41,684 bases of DNA from positions 1 to 41,684 of the forward strand of contig JACDQI010000185.1 of NCBI GenBank assembly GCA_015657675.1, in the 5' to 3' direction. The position numbers and the translations under genes are program-made. Positions 1-8,062 of this stretch are shown here, piece after piece. The stretch comes from Devosia sp. Lineage in GTDB: Bacteria > Pseudomonadota > Alphaproteobacteria > Rhizobiales > Devosiaceae. The notes beneath the pieces are model-generated. The model had not been told where the DNA came from. It did not search any database and was given only the letters and a program-made list of their open reading frames with translations. Numbering within the stretch: position 1 is the stretch's first letter; the number at the start of each line of letters is the position of its first letter.

Positions 1-576
1 CATTCTGGCCCATGTCGCGCCGACAACGTCAAGGGTGGCGAAGCCGAGGCCCAGGCCCTGGTCGACGCCTTCCCGAACGGCGCCAAGATTTTCCACCTGC
101 AGGGTCAGCCCGGCGCCGGTCCGGCCATCGATCGCAACAAGGGCGTGCATAACGTCCTCGACCCGGTCAAGGACAAGTACCAGATCATCTTCGAGCAGAC
201 CGCCAACTTCGCTCGCGATCAGGGCCTGTCGGTGACGGAAGCCGGCCTTGCCGCCAACGGCAAGCCCGACGCCATCATCTGCGCCAATGACGACATGGCG
301 CTCGGCGCCATGGAAGCCTGCGCCGCCCGTGGCTTTACCGATGTGAAGATCTACGGCTTCGACGCCCTGCCCGAAGCCCTCGTCGCCGTGCGCGACGGCA
401 AGCTGGCCGGTACCGTCGAGCAGTTCCCGGGCGAGCAGTCGCGCACCGCGGTTCGTATCGCGGTCGCCTATGCCAAGGACAAGACCGAGCCGGCTGAAAA
501 GCTGGTGCTGCTCACGCCCATCGTGATCGGCAAGGATAATCTGGACAAGGCCGAACGCCTCGGCGAAGCCCAGTAA
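1..576 (+). CDS. Sugar ABC transporter substrate-binding protein, C-terminal part (5' end outside window)
   Basis: The frame is open from base 1, so only the last ~190 residues of a periplasmic binding protein are present. Motifs such as the AxLVDAFPNGAKIFHLQG stretch (residues 18-35), ICANDDMALGAMEA and IYGFDALPEALVAVRDGKLAGT are typical of the RbsB/XylF-like periplasmic_binding family that captures pentoses and related sugars. The gene sits directly upstream of a CUT2-type ABC ATPase and permease, so it most likely supplies substrate to them. The first ~6 codons do not read well in this frame, whereas frame 2 gives ILAHVA, which would join the downstream ADN. One base is therefore probably missing near position 17-19. 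The exact sugar cannot be told. Confidence 0.9.
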   Translation, partial: HSGPCRADNVKGGEAEAQALVDAFPNGAKIFHLQGQPGAGPAIDRNKGVHNVLDPVKDKYQIIFEQTANFARDQGLSVTEAGLAANGKPDAIICANDDMALGAMEACAARGFTDVKIYGFDALPEALVAVRDGKLAGTVEQFPGEQSRTAVRIAVAYAKDKTEPAEKLVLLTPIVIGKDNLDKAERLGEAQ

Positions 577-590
577 GCTTCCTCCTGCCG

Positions 591-624
591 CCGGCGCGTC
601 ACCGTTGCTATGGTGACGTGCCGG
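591..624 (+). promoter_or_regulatory. Intercistronic stem-loop between binding-protein and ATPase genes
   Basis: Bases 591-603 and 612-624 form a 13-pair stem in RNA (12 Watson-Crick pairs plus one G-U) around the 8-base loop at 604-611. It starts 14 bases after the binding-protein stop and ends 33 bases before the ATPase start. Such hairpins commonly protect the 3' end of the abundant binding-protein mRNA or partly terminate transcription. That role here is inference. There is no U-tract, so a stabilising or attenuating role fits better than full termination. Confidence 0.6.
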
Positions 625-657
625 TCGGAAGCTATCGTCTCAAATCGGGAGGGACCG

Positions 658-2229
658 ATGGCTGCGCTTGCCGCCACCGCTGACCAATCTGCGCCGCTGC
701 TCGAAGTCGTCGGCGTCTCCAAACATTTTTCCGGTGTGACAGCGCTCAATGACGTCTCGCTCGACGTACGGGCCGGGGAAATCCTTGGGCTGCTGGGCGA
801 AAACGGCGCGGGCAAATCCACCCTGCTCAAGATTTTGTCCGGAGCGCAGCCGCCCTCAAGCGGCCGCATCAATTTTGCCGGCGCCGATTATCGGCCTGCG
901 AGCCCGGACGCTGCCAAGCGCGCCGGCATTGTGACGATCTACCAGGAACTGAGCCTGATCCCGACGCTCTCGATTGCCGAGAACATCTTCATTGGTCGCG
1001 CCCCGACCGGCGCCTTCGGCCTGATCGACTGGCGCCGCATGCGCGCCGAAACGCGCGGCATCATCGCTCGCGTCGGCTTGACCATCGATCCCGACACGCC
1101 GGTCTCGGCGCTCTCGGTCGCCGAACAGCAGCTGGTCGAGATCGCCCGCGCGCTCTCGCTCGAAAGCCGTCTCATCATCATGGACGAGCCGACCTCGGCG
1201 CTCACCGAAACCGAGGTGAGCCAGTTGCTCGGCATCATGAACCGGCTGCGCAGCGAAGGCGTCGCCATCATGTTCGTCACCCACCGGCTGGAGGAGGCCT
1301 CCACCATCTGCGACCGCATGACCGTGCTGCGCGATGGCCGGCTGGCCGGCCACCTGCACCGCGAAGGCGGTCCGGTGGCGATCCCGCTGATCATCGAAAA
1401 GATGGTCGGCCGCGCCGCCTCCGAACTCTACGCGCGCCCGACCCAGCGCAACGCCGCGGGCGCCGTGCGCCTCTCGGTCCGCGGCCTCCGCACCATGCGC
1501 GACCCCGATGCGCCGCACGCCATCGTGCTCGATGGTGTCGATGTCGACCTCAAGGCCGGCGAAATACTGGGCGTGGCCGGTCTGGTCGGCTCGGGCCGTA
1601 CCGAACTGGCCCGCGCCATCTTTGGCGCCGACCGCATCGCATCAGGCACCATTACCCTCGATGGTTCACCGATCAGTCCGGCTTCGCCGGCCGACGCGAT
1701 CGAGCTGGGCATCGGCCTCGTGCCCGAGGACCGCAAGCATCAGGCGATCTTTGCCATGCTGGCGATCCAGCACAACTTTTCCGTCGCCGCGCTCGACCGC
1801 TATTCCAATGCGCTCGGCATCATGGAGGAGGGACGCGAACGCACGGCGCTCGCCGACTACAAGAAGGCGCTGTCGATCCGCATGGCCTCACCCGAACAGG
1901 CCATCGAGGGCCTCTCGGGCGGCAACCAGCAGAAGGTGATCCTCGCCCGCTGGCTGGCCCGCGACCCGAAAGTGCTGATCGTCGACGAACCGACGCGCGG
2001 CGTCGATGTCGGCGCCAAGGCCGAAGTGCATCAGATCCTGGTGCAGCTCGCGGCCCGCGGCATTGCCGTCATGGTGATCTCATCTGAATTGCCGGAAATC
2101 CTGGCCGTCAGCGACCGCATCGTCACCATGCGGCAGGGCCGCATGACCGGCGAGATGTCAGGCGCCGACGCCACCGAAGAAAAACTCATGGCGCTTATGG
2201 CGCTCGATCAGCGGCGGGGAGACGCCTGA
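658..2229 (+). CDS. Sugar ABC transporter ATP-binding protein (RbsA/XylG/MglA-like, CUT2)
   Basis: A 523-residue protein with two nucleotide-binding domains in tandem, the hallmark of CUT2 sugar importers. The first domain has Walker A GENGAGKST at residues 47-55, a weak signature (LSVAEQQ) and Walker B with IIMDEPTSAL. The second has a degenerate P-loop (GLVGSGRTE), a normal LSGGNQQK signature and IVDEPTRGVDVG. A degenerate second site is usual for this family. The start is ATG 658, with GGGAGGGA six bases upstream. An in-frame ATG at 610 lies within the intercistronic hairpin and lacks a ribosome site. The stop overlaps the permease start (TGATG), so the two are translationally coupled. It powers import of the sugar caught by the upstream binding protein. 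Confidence 0.95.
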   Translation: MAALAATADQSAPLLEVVGVSKHFSGVTALNDVSLDVRAGEILGLLGENGAGKSTLLKILSGAQPPSSGRINFAGADYRPASPDAAKRAGIVTIYQELSLIPTLSIAENIFIGRAPTGAFGLIDWRRMRAETRGIIARVGLTIDPDTPVSALSVAEQQLVEIARALSLESRLIIMDEPTSALTETEVSQLLGIMNRLRSEGVAIMFVTHRLEEASTICDRMTVLRDGRLAGHLHREGGPVAIPLIIEKMVGRAASELYARPTQRNAAGAVRLSVRGLRTMRDPDAPHAIVLDGVDVDLKAGEILGVAGLVGSGRTELARAIFGADRIASGTITLDGSPISPASPADAIELGIGLVPEDRKHQAIFAMLAIQHNFSVAALDRYSNALGIMEEGRERTALADYKKALSIRMASPEQAIEGLSGGNQQKVILARWLARDPKVLIVDEPTRGVDVGAKAEVHQILVQLAARGIAVMVISSELPEILAVSDRIVTMRQGRMTGEMSGADATEEKLMALMALDQRRGDA

Positions 2230-3242
2230 TGTCCACAACCGAAACCACCCAGAAACGCGGCCCCAACATCTTCCGCATCCTCAAGCAGTTCGGCCCGTTG
2301 CTGTTCCTGATCGTGCTGATGGCGGTGTTCACGGCGCTCAAGCCGAGCTTTATCGACCCCATCAACGTCTTCAACATCATGCGGCAGATCTCGATCACCG
2401 GGCTGATCGCACTGGGCATGACTTTTGTCATTCTGACTGCTGGCATTGATCTGAGCGTCGGTTCGCTGCTGGCGCTCTGCGGCATGGTCGCCGCCATTGT
2501 GGCCAAGGGTGGCGCTGCCAATACGCTGTCGCTGTCGGCCACCGCAGGCGCCGGCTTCGGCTGGTTTGCGGCGCTGCTGGCCGCGGTCGCGGTTGGCTCG
2601 ATCGCGGGCGGCGTGCAGGGCGTTGCCATCACCCGCCTCAAGGTGCCGCCCTTCGTGGTAACGCTGGGTGGATTGACCATCTTCCGCGGATTGACGCTGA
2701 CGCTCTCCAATGGCGGCCCGATCTCCGGCTTTACCCCGGACATGCGCTGGTTCGGCACAGGCCTGGTTGGCCCTGTGCCGGTGCCGGTGATCATCTTTGC
2801 GGTCGCCGCCATCCTCTGCCACATCGTGCTGCGCTATACGCGCTACGGCCGTGCCGTTTACGCGGTGGGCGGTAATGCCGAGGCAGCGCGCCTCTCCGGC
2901 CTGCGGGTCGATCGCATCCTGATTTCGGTCTACGTGATCGTCGGCTTTTTCGCCGGACTTGCCGCCTTCGTGCTGGCCGCCCGCCTCAATTCAGCCGAGG
3001 CCGTCGCGGGCGTTGGCTATGAGCTGACGGTGATTTCCGCTGTGGTGATCGGCGGCACGTCGCTCTTTGGCGGCATCGGCAGTGTCGGCGGCACCGTGGT
3101 GGGTGCGGCGCTGATCGGCGTGCTGCAAAACGGACTCCAGTTCAACAACGTCTCGTCCTATACGCAGTCCATCGTTATCGGTTTGATCCTGATCGTTGCT
3201 GTGGCCTTCGATCGCTGGCTGAAGTCGCGAGCGAGGTCCTAG
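2229..3242 (+). CDS. Sugar ABC transporter permease (RbsC/XylH family)
   Basis: A 337-residue, strongly hydrophobic inner-membrane protein. It carries the family signature TAGIDLSVGSLLAL near residues 70-83 and the conserved VYAVGGNAEAARLSGL and VIGGTSLFGGIGSVGGT loops that contact the ATPase. About eight to ten membrane segments can be picked out by hydrophobicity. It starts on the last base of the ATPase stop codon and is the last transporter gene before the LacI regulator. Together with the preceding two genes it forms one CUT2 importer. The substrate is unknown. Confidence 0.95.
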   Translation: MSTTETTQKRGPNIFRILKQFGPLLFLIVLMAVFTALKPSFIDPINVFNIMRQISITGLIALGMTFVILTAGIDLSVGSLLALCGMVAAIVAKGGAANTLSLSATAGAGFGWFAALLAAVAVGSIAGGVQGVAITRLKVPPFVVTLGGLTIFRGLTLTLSNGGPISGFTPDMRWFGTGLVGPVPVPVIIFAVAAILCHIVLRYTRYGRAVYAVGGNAEAARLSGLRVDRILISVYVIVGFFAGLAAFVLAARLNSAEAVAGVGYELTVISAVVIGGTSLFGGIGSVGGTVVGAALIGVLQNGLQFNNVSSYTQSIVIGLILIVAVAFDRWLKSRARS

Positions 3243-3264
3243 CGGCGGTCGTAGCGGAGCACAG

Positions 3265-4266
3265 ATGGTCACCATCAAGGACGTGGCAAGGCGGGCAAAC
3301 GTCTCCTTCACCACGGTCTCGCATGTCATCAACAATACCCGGCCGGTGAGTGCCGAAGCCGCCAGCCGGGTCAATGCCGCCATCGCCGACCTGGCCTACT
3401 ACCCCTCCGACGTGGCGCGGGCGCTGCAGTCCAAGCGCACCCGCACCATAGGGATGATCGTCACCACCACCTCGAACCCGTTCTTCGGCGAGGTGATCCG
3501 CGGCGTCGAGAAGGCCTCGTTCGACCAGGGCTATACGCTGGTGATCTGCAATACCGACGACGTCGCCCAGCACTTGGTCGCCTATATGCGCATGCTGTTT
3601 GCCAAGCGCGTCGATGCAGTGGTGGTGATGACCACCAATGCCAGCCCGGAATTCTTCCGCCGCCTCGGCCAGATCAAGCGCGTCCCGGTGGTTGCGATCG
3701 ATGCACCGGCCAACACCGTGCCGTCAGTGTTTTCCGACGACTCGCTGCGCGGTGGCGAGCAGGTTGGACACTATCTGCTCGACCGGGGCTTTGAGCGCAT
3801 CGCCATCGTTTCCGGTCCGGAAAGCCACCCACGCATGCGCGAACGGCAGAAGGGCCTTGAGATGGCGCTGCGCGCGCGTGGTCATGACCTTCCGCCGCAG
3901 AGCGTGGTGCGGACCGCACTGACCATGGATGGCGGGCTTGCCGCCGGCCGCGAACTCGCGGCCCGTCCCAAAGGCGAGCGACCCGACGCCGTGTTTGCGC
4001 TCAGCGACGTGCTCGCCATCGGGCTGATGCATGGCCTGCACGAAGCCGGCATCGCCATACCTGGCGACGTCTCGGTGATCGGCTACGACGACATCGAGAT
4101 GGCCGCGCACACCTTTCCGCCGCTGACCACCGTGCGCCAGCCCGCTGCCGAGATTGGCGCAGCGGCGGCGCGCGCCGTCATCGAGTTTCTCGACACCGGC
4201 GCGCCCCTGCCGCGCAGCGTCATGCTGGAATCGCACCTGGTGCTGCGCGGATCAGTCCGCGGCTAG
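3265..4266 (+). CDS. LacI-family transcriptional regulator
   Basis: A 333-residue LacI/GalR-type repressor. The N-terminal helix-turn-helix is clear (VTIKDVARRANVSFTTVSHV, residues 2-21), followed by the hinge helix around YYPSDVARALQSK and a periplasmic-binding-like effector domain (IGMIVTTTSNPFFGEV; later VIGYDDIEMAAHTFPPLTTV). It starts 22 bases after the permease and probably belongs to the same transcript, so it likely controls the transporter in response to the imported sugar or a derivative. Its TAG stop overlaps, on the opposite strand, the stop of the convergent FGGY kinase, the two coding ends sharing 4263-4266. Confidence 0.93.
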   Translation: MVTIKDVARRANVSFTTVSHVINNTRPVSAEAASRVNAAIADLAYYPSDVARALQSKRTRTIGMIVTTTSNPFFGEVIRGVEKASFDQGYTLVICNTDDVAQHLVAYMRMLFAKRVDAVVVMTTNASPEFFRRLGQIKRVPVVAIDAPANTVPSVFSDDSLRGGEQVGHYLLDRGFERIAIVSGPESHPRMRERQKGLEMALRARGHDLPPQSVVRTALTMDGGLAAGRELAARPKGERPDAVFALSDVLAIGLMHGLHEAGIAIPGDVSVIGYDDIEMAAHTFPPLTTVRQPAAEIGAAAARAVIEFLDTGAPLPRSVMLESHLVLRGSVRG

Positions 4267-5765
4267 GGCTTTAGCGCGCTTCCCGTCGGCAATACCCGCT
4301 GCACGGCATCGCGCCAGCCATGCAGCTTGCGCTGCCGCATCGTGGCATCGAGCTGTGGCCCAAACTGCCGGTCGGTGACGCGGCGCGTCGCAAAGCCGGC
4401 CTTGTCGGGCCAGAGCCCGGCCTTCCAGCCGGCGAGCCAGGCCGCGCCCAGCGAAGTGACGTCGACCATCGGCGAACGCTCCACCAGGGCCTGGGTGATG
4501 TCGGCGAGGAACTGCATGGTCCAGTTCGACGACACCATGCTGCCATCGACCCGGATGCTGATCTCGGTGTCGCGGCCCCAGTCCTTGCGCATGGTCTCGA
4601 TCAGGTCGTTGGACTGATAGCCGATGGCCTCGAGCGCCGCCCGCACCAGGTCGGGCCGCCGCGTACCGCGATTGACCCCGAAGAGACCGCCGCGCGCCTG
4701 CTGCTCCCACCAGTCGGACCCGGCGCCGACAAAAGCCGGCACCAGAAACAGCGGCTGCGGACCGTTGGCCGCCTTCGCGAGCTTGTCCATCTCGTCCCAC
4801 TCGAACAGCTCGAGGTCGTCATGCAGCCAGTTGAGCGAGCCACCGACCGACACCACCGCGCCTTCTATGGCGTAGGTCGCTTGCCCATCGATGCGATAGG
4901 CAATGGTCGAGAGCAGCCGGTGGCGCGAGCGGACGATGTCGCTGCCGGTGTTGAGCAGGATGAAGCAGTGGTCGTCATAGGTGGCCTTGAGCATGCCGGG
5001 CGTAAAGCAGGCGTGCCCGATCAGCGCCGCCTGCTGGTTGCCGACGACGCCGAGGATCGGCACTGCGCTACCGAGGATGCCTGGATCGCTGAGCCCATAG
5101 TCATCGGCGCTGTCCTTGACCTCGGGCAGCAGCGCCGCCGGCACATCGAACAACGCCAGCAGGTCGTCGTCCCACCGGCTGCGGGCGATATCGAAGAGCG
5201 TCGTCTGGCTGGCATTGGTGGCGTCAGTGGCATGCACCCGCCCGCCCGTCAGCTTGGCGATGAGGAAGCTGTCGACCGTGCCGAAGGCCAGTTCGCCGGC
5301 TGCGGCGCGCTGCCGCAGCCCAGGGGTGGTATCTAGCAGCCAGGCGATCTTGCTGGCCGAAAAAAACGGATGGATGAGCAGACCCGTCCGCTCGCTCACC
5401 AGCGTTCCATGGCCGGCCGCATTGAGCTGGTCGCAAGCTGCCTCGGTGCGCTGATCGCGCCAGACGATGGCATTGGCCACGGCACGGCCCGTCGCCCGTT
5501 CCCAGATGATGGTCGTCGCGCGCTGGTTGGCGATGCCGATGCCGCCGAGCTCCGCGGCGGTGATCCCGGCCTTGCGCAACGCCGCCTTGCAGGCCCAGAG
5601 GCAGGTCGCCCAGATTTCCTCGGCCACCTGTTCGACCCATGCCACCTGCGGATAATGCTGCGTGACGTCCATCCGCGCCGTGCCGACAATGCGCTGGTTG
5701 GTATCGAACACATAGGCCCGGCTCGACGTCGTGCTCTGGTCGATGACCAGGATATAGGGCCCCAT
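4263..5765 (-). CDS. FGGY-family carbohydrate kinase, glycerol-kinase-like with altered active site
   Basis: About 500 residues, colinear with glycerol kinase GlpK: DQSTTSSRA at residues 9-17, NQRATTIIW, IVWRDQRT, FGTVDSFLI, a VVGNQQAAL block, VDGSMVSSNW and SLGAAWLAG. Several positions that define glycerol kinase are changed. The catalytic Asp of the GDQQ motif is Asn243, the Glu after Arg82 (NQRE) is Ala83, the Tyr of DPYF is Phe134, and the YGTG loop reads YDDH. Trp102 and Phe268 are kept. The codons were read directly (AAC for Asn243). It may act on another polyol or sugar, or be catalytically impaired. The start is taken as ATG 5765 (GGAG six bases upstream); GTG 5777 is an alternative with a similar ribosome site. 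Confidence 0.88.
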   Translation of the reverse strand: MGPYILVIDQSTTSSRAYVFDTNQRIVGTARMDVTQHYPQVAWVEQVAEEIWATCLWACKAALRKAGITAAELGGIGIANQRATTIIWERATGRAVANAIVWRDQRTEAACDQLNAAGHGTLVSERTGLLIHPFFSASKIAWLLDTTPGLRQRAAAGELAFGTVDSFLIAKLTGGRVHATDATNASQTTLFDIARSRWDDDLLALFDVPAALLPEVKDSADDYGLSDPGILGSAVPILGVVGNQQAALIGHACFTPGMLKATYDDHCFILLNTGSDIVRSRHRLLSTIAYRIDGQATYAIEGAVVSVGGSLNWLHDDLELFEWDEMDKLAKAANGPQPLFLVPAFVGAGSDWWEQQARGGLFGVNRGTRRPDLVRAALEAIGYQSNDLIETMRKDWGRDTEISIRVDGSMVSSNWTMQFLADITQALVERSPMVDVTSLGAAWLAGWKAGLWPDKAGFATRRVTDRQFGPQLDATMRQRKLHGWRDAVQRVLPTGSALKP

Positions 5766-5841
5766 GACGCGCTCCACGCCTTGCTCCGCCGCATCGCACT
5801 ACCGGCTCGCGTAGCGCGAGGCAACGGCCTCGACCGGAAGA

Positions 5842-5870
5842 CACCTACACTCAGGTAGTGCTTTTACCTG
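5842..5870. promoter_or_regulatory. Candidate operator with repeated ACCT/AGGT arms between divergent genes
   Basis: The 140-base gap between the kinase and the amidohydrolase contains CAGGTA (5852-5857) and TACCTG (5865-5870), an inverted repeat with a 7-base spacer. A further ACCTA lies at 5843-5847, so AGGT/ACCT boxes occur three times in 28 bases. The position in a divergent promoter region suggests a repressor or activator site, possibly for the LacI regulator. Nothing in the sequence identifies the protein. Confidence 0.35.
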
Positions 5871-5917
5871 CCCCGCCAACGCGCTAGGAAGTCTCATCCG
5901 CTTCAGGGAGACTTTCG

Positions 5918-7117
5918 ATGTCGTCGGCCGTAACCCCATATGATCTCGTCCTCAAGGGCGGCCGCGTCATCGACGAACGCAATGGCGTGGATGGCATCTT
6001 CGATGTCGCCATCAAGGCCGGCAAGATCGCGGCGGTCGCGCCCTCGATCGATGCGGCTGGTGCCAAGGTGCGGGATGTTTCGGGGGCTATCGTCGCGCCG
6101 GGGCTGATCGATATCCATACCCACGTCTACCACAAGGCGACTTCGCTCAGCGTCGACCCGGGCTTCATCGCCCGCCGCTCGGCCTGCACCACGCTGGTCG
6201 ATGCCGGCAGCGCCGGCGCCGGCAACTACGATGGGTTCCGCGACTACGTGATGATCCAGTCGCCCTACCGCATCTTTGCCTATCTCAACATTTCCTTCCC
6301 GGGCATTTTCGGCTTCGACAAGGACGTCTCGATCGGCGAAGCGACAGCCCGCGCCATGCTGCCGGTGCATCGCTGCGTCGAAAAGATCGAGGCCAACCGC
6401 GACCGCATCATCGGGGTGAAGGTGCGCATCGGCGGCATCGTCACCGGCGACTTCGGGCTCGGCGCCCTCGAACTGGCGCTGGAGGCGGCCAACGCCGTCG
6501 ACCTGCCGCTGATGACCCATATCGGCCATCCGCCCCCGAGCTATTCGGACGTTGTCGACATGCTGCGGCCGGGCGACATCCTCACCCATTGCTACCGCCC
6601 CGAGCCCAACTCGGCCATCGGCCCGGATGGACGGGTGCTCGATGCGGTGTGGCAGGCGCGTGAGCGCGGCGTCCTCTTCGACATTGCCCACGGCATGGGC
6701 GCCTTCGGCTACGACACCGCCGAAGCAGCGCTCCGCGACGGCTTCAAGCCCGATCTGATCTCCTCGGACGTCCACGTCATCGCGGTCGAAGGCCCGGGCT
6801 ACGACATGCTCCACACGATGAGCAAGTTGCTCAACTGCGGGCTCACTGTCGCCGAGGTCATCGGCATGTCGACCAGCCGCCCGGCCCTCGCCATCCAGCG
6901 CCCCGAACTCGGCCAGCTCGGCGTCGGGTCTCCGGCCGACGTCACCATCCTCCGCCAGTATGCCAGCGATTATGTCTTTACCGACGTGGTCGGCACGCAG
7001 CGTGCCGGCTCCACCCTGCTGCAGCCGGTCGCGGTCTATCTCGACGGCAAGGAAATGGAAGTCAGCCGCCGCCCCTTCGAGGAAAGCTTCCTCAAGGGAC
7101 ATCACCACGGTCATTGA
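5918..7117 (+). CDS. Amidohydrolase/deacetylase-family metallohydrolase
   Basis: A 399-residue member of the amidohydrolase superfamily, of the group often labelled dihydroorotase-like or amidohydrolase/deacetylase. Metal-ligand motifs are in the expected order: HTH at residues 67-69, a Lys (168) that could be carboxylated in the VKVRI strand, His201/204 in THIGHPP, His224 in THCYR and Asp284 in SSDVH. The start ATG 5918 has an AGGGAGA ribosome site. It is divergent from the FGGY kinase and 24 bases upstream of the SDR gene, so it probably forms a two-gene catabolic operon. The C-terminus ends in a His-rich GHHHGH tail. It would hydrolyse a cyclic or acyl amide; the substrate is not evident. 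Confidence 0.88.
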   Translation: MSSAVTPYDLVLKGGRVIDERNGVDGIFDVAIKAGKIAAVAPSIDAAGAKVRDVSGAIVAPGLIDIHTHVYHKATSLSVDPGFIARRSACTTLVDAGSAGAGNYDGFRDYVMIQSPYRIFAYLNISFPGIFGFDKDVSIGEATARAMLPVHRCVEKIEANRDRIIGVKVRIGGIVTGDFGLGALELALEAANAVDLPLMTHIGHPPPSYSDVVDMLRPGDILTHCYRPEPNSAIGPDGRVLDAVWQARERGVLFDIAHGMGAFGYDTAEAALRDGFKPDLISSDVHVIAVEGPGYDMLHTMSKLLNCGLTVAEVIGMSTSRPALAIQRPELGQLGVGSPADVTILRQYASDYVFTDVVGTQRAGSTLLQPVAVYLDGKEMEVSRRPFEESFLKGHHHGH

Positions 7118-7141
7118 GGCCAGTTTGTTGGAGAGCGCCGC

Positions 7142-7921
7142 ATGAGCGGATCGTTTGCAGGCAAGACCATCGCCATCACCGGCGCCGCGGGCGGCATCGG
7201 CCAGTGGCTCTGCCGCTTCTTCGGTGAGGAAGGCGCGACCATTGCCGCCCTCGACCGCTCCGAGGCAGTGCTCGATCTCAAGGACAAGCTCGGCAAGGAC
7301 GGCATCACCGTCAAGCCGGCGGTGGTCGAGGTTTCCGACGCCGCGGCGGTCAAGGAGGCCTTTGCCGGCTTTGGCGATGTGCATGTGCTGATCAACAATG
7401 CCGGCGGCGCGATCCGTGCAACGCTCGCGACCACCGACCCGACCGACTGGTCGGCCGACATGGATTCGAACCTCAACGGCGCCTATGCCTGCGCCCATGC
7501 GGTGCTGCCCGGCATGGTGGCGCGCCGGGCCGGCAACATCGTCAATGTCGGATCGGTGAACGGTCTGGCCGCCTTGGGACATCCGGCCTACAGCGCCGCC
7601 AAGGCGGGGCTGATTTCGATGACCCGCTCGCTGGCGCAGGAATATGGCCGTTATGGCATCCGCGCCAACATCGTGCTCCCCGGCACCGTGCGCACGCCGG
7701 TCTGGGATGACCGCAAGGCCAAGGATCCCAATGTGCTCAAGGTCCTGGAACGCTGGTATCCGATGGGGCGCATCGTCGAGCCCGAGGAGGTGGCCCGCGT
7801 CATTGCCTTCCTCGCCTCCGACCATGCCAGCGCCGTCACCGGCGCCGCCATCCCGGTCGACTGCGGGCTGATGTCGGGCAATATCGTCATGGCCCGCGAA
7901 CTGACGCTCGAGGATTTCTGA
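7142..7921 (+). CDS. SDR-family NAD(P)-dependent oxidoreductase
   Basis: A 259-residue classical short-chain dehydrogenase. It has the cofactor motif TGAAGGIG at residues 13-20, NNAG at 85-88, Ser138, and the catalytic pair Tyr150 and Lys154 in YSAAK. The PGTVRTP segment follows in the usual place, and the C-terminus (ITGAAIPVDCGL-like) is typical of 3-ketoacyl-reductase or sugar-alcohol dehydrogenase relatives. Asp38 after the second beta strand (ALDRS) suggests NAD rather than NADP preference. It lies 24 bases after the amidohydrolase with the ribosome site GGAGAG upstream, so both likely act in one pathway with the neighbouring importer. Substrate unknown. Confidence 0.93.
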   Translation: MSGSFAGKTIAITGAAGGIGQWLCRFFGEEGATIAALDRSEAVLDLKDKLGKDGITVKPAVVEVSDAAAVKEAFAGFGDVHVLINNAGGAIRATLATTDPTDWSADMDSNLNGAYACAHAVLPGMVARRAGNIVNVGSVNGLAALGHPAYSAAKAGLISMTRSLAQEYGRYGIRANIVLPGTVRTPVWDDRKAKDPNVLKVLERWYPMGRIVEPEEVARVIAFLASDHASAVTGAAIPVDCGLMSGNIVMARELTLEDF

Positions 7922-8062
7922 CCTCGCCGCATGTGGACCGCTGGCAGCGCATCACCTCCCCCCTTGCGGGACCTGACTGAGAGTCCGTTCCCGAATGTGA
8001 AGTGACTTGACCGTTCGGCGGTCGGGCGCAACATGGCGCGGTAGGAAACACCACAGGCGCCA

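Noticed and set aside
5903-7825. 640-residue minus-strand ORF opposite the amidohydrolase and SDR genes
   Set aside because: His, Asp and Arg-rich antisense reading typical of high-GC shadows; the plus strand holds two clear enzyme genes.
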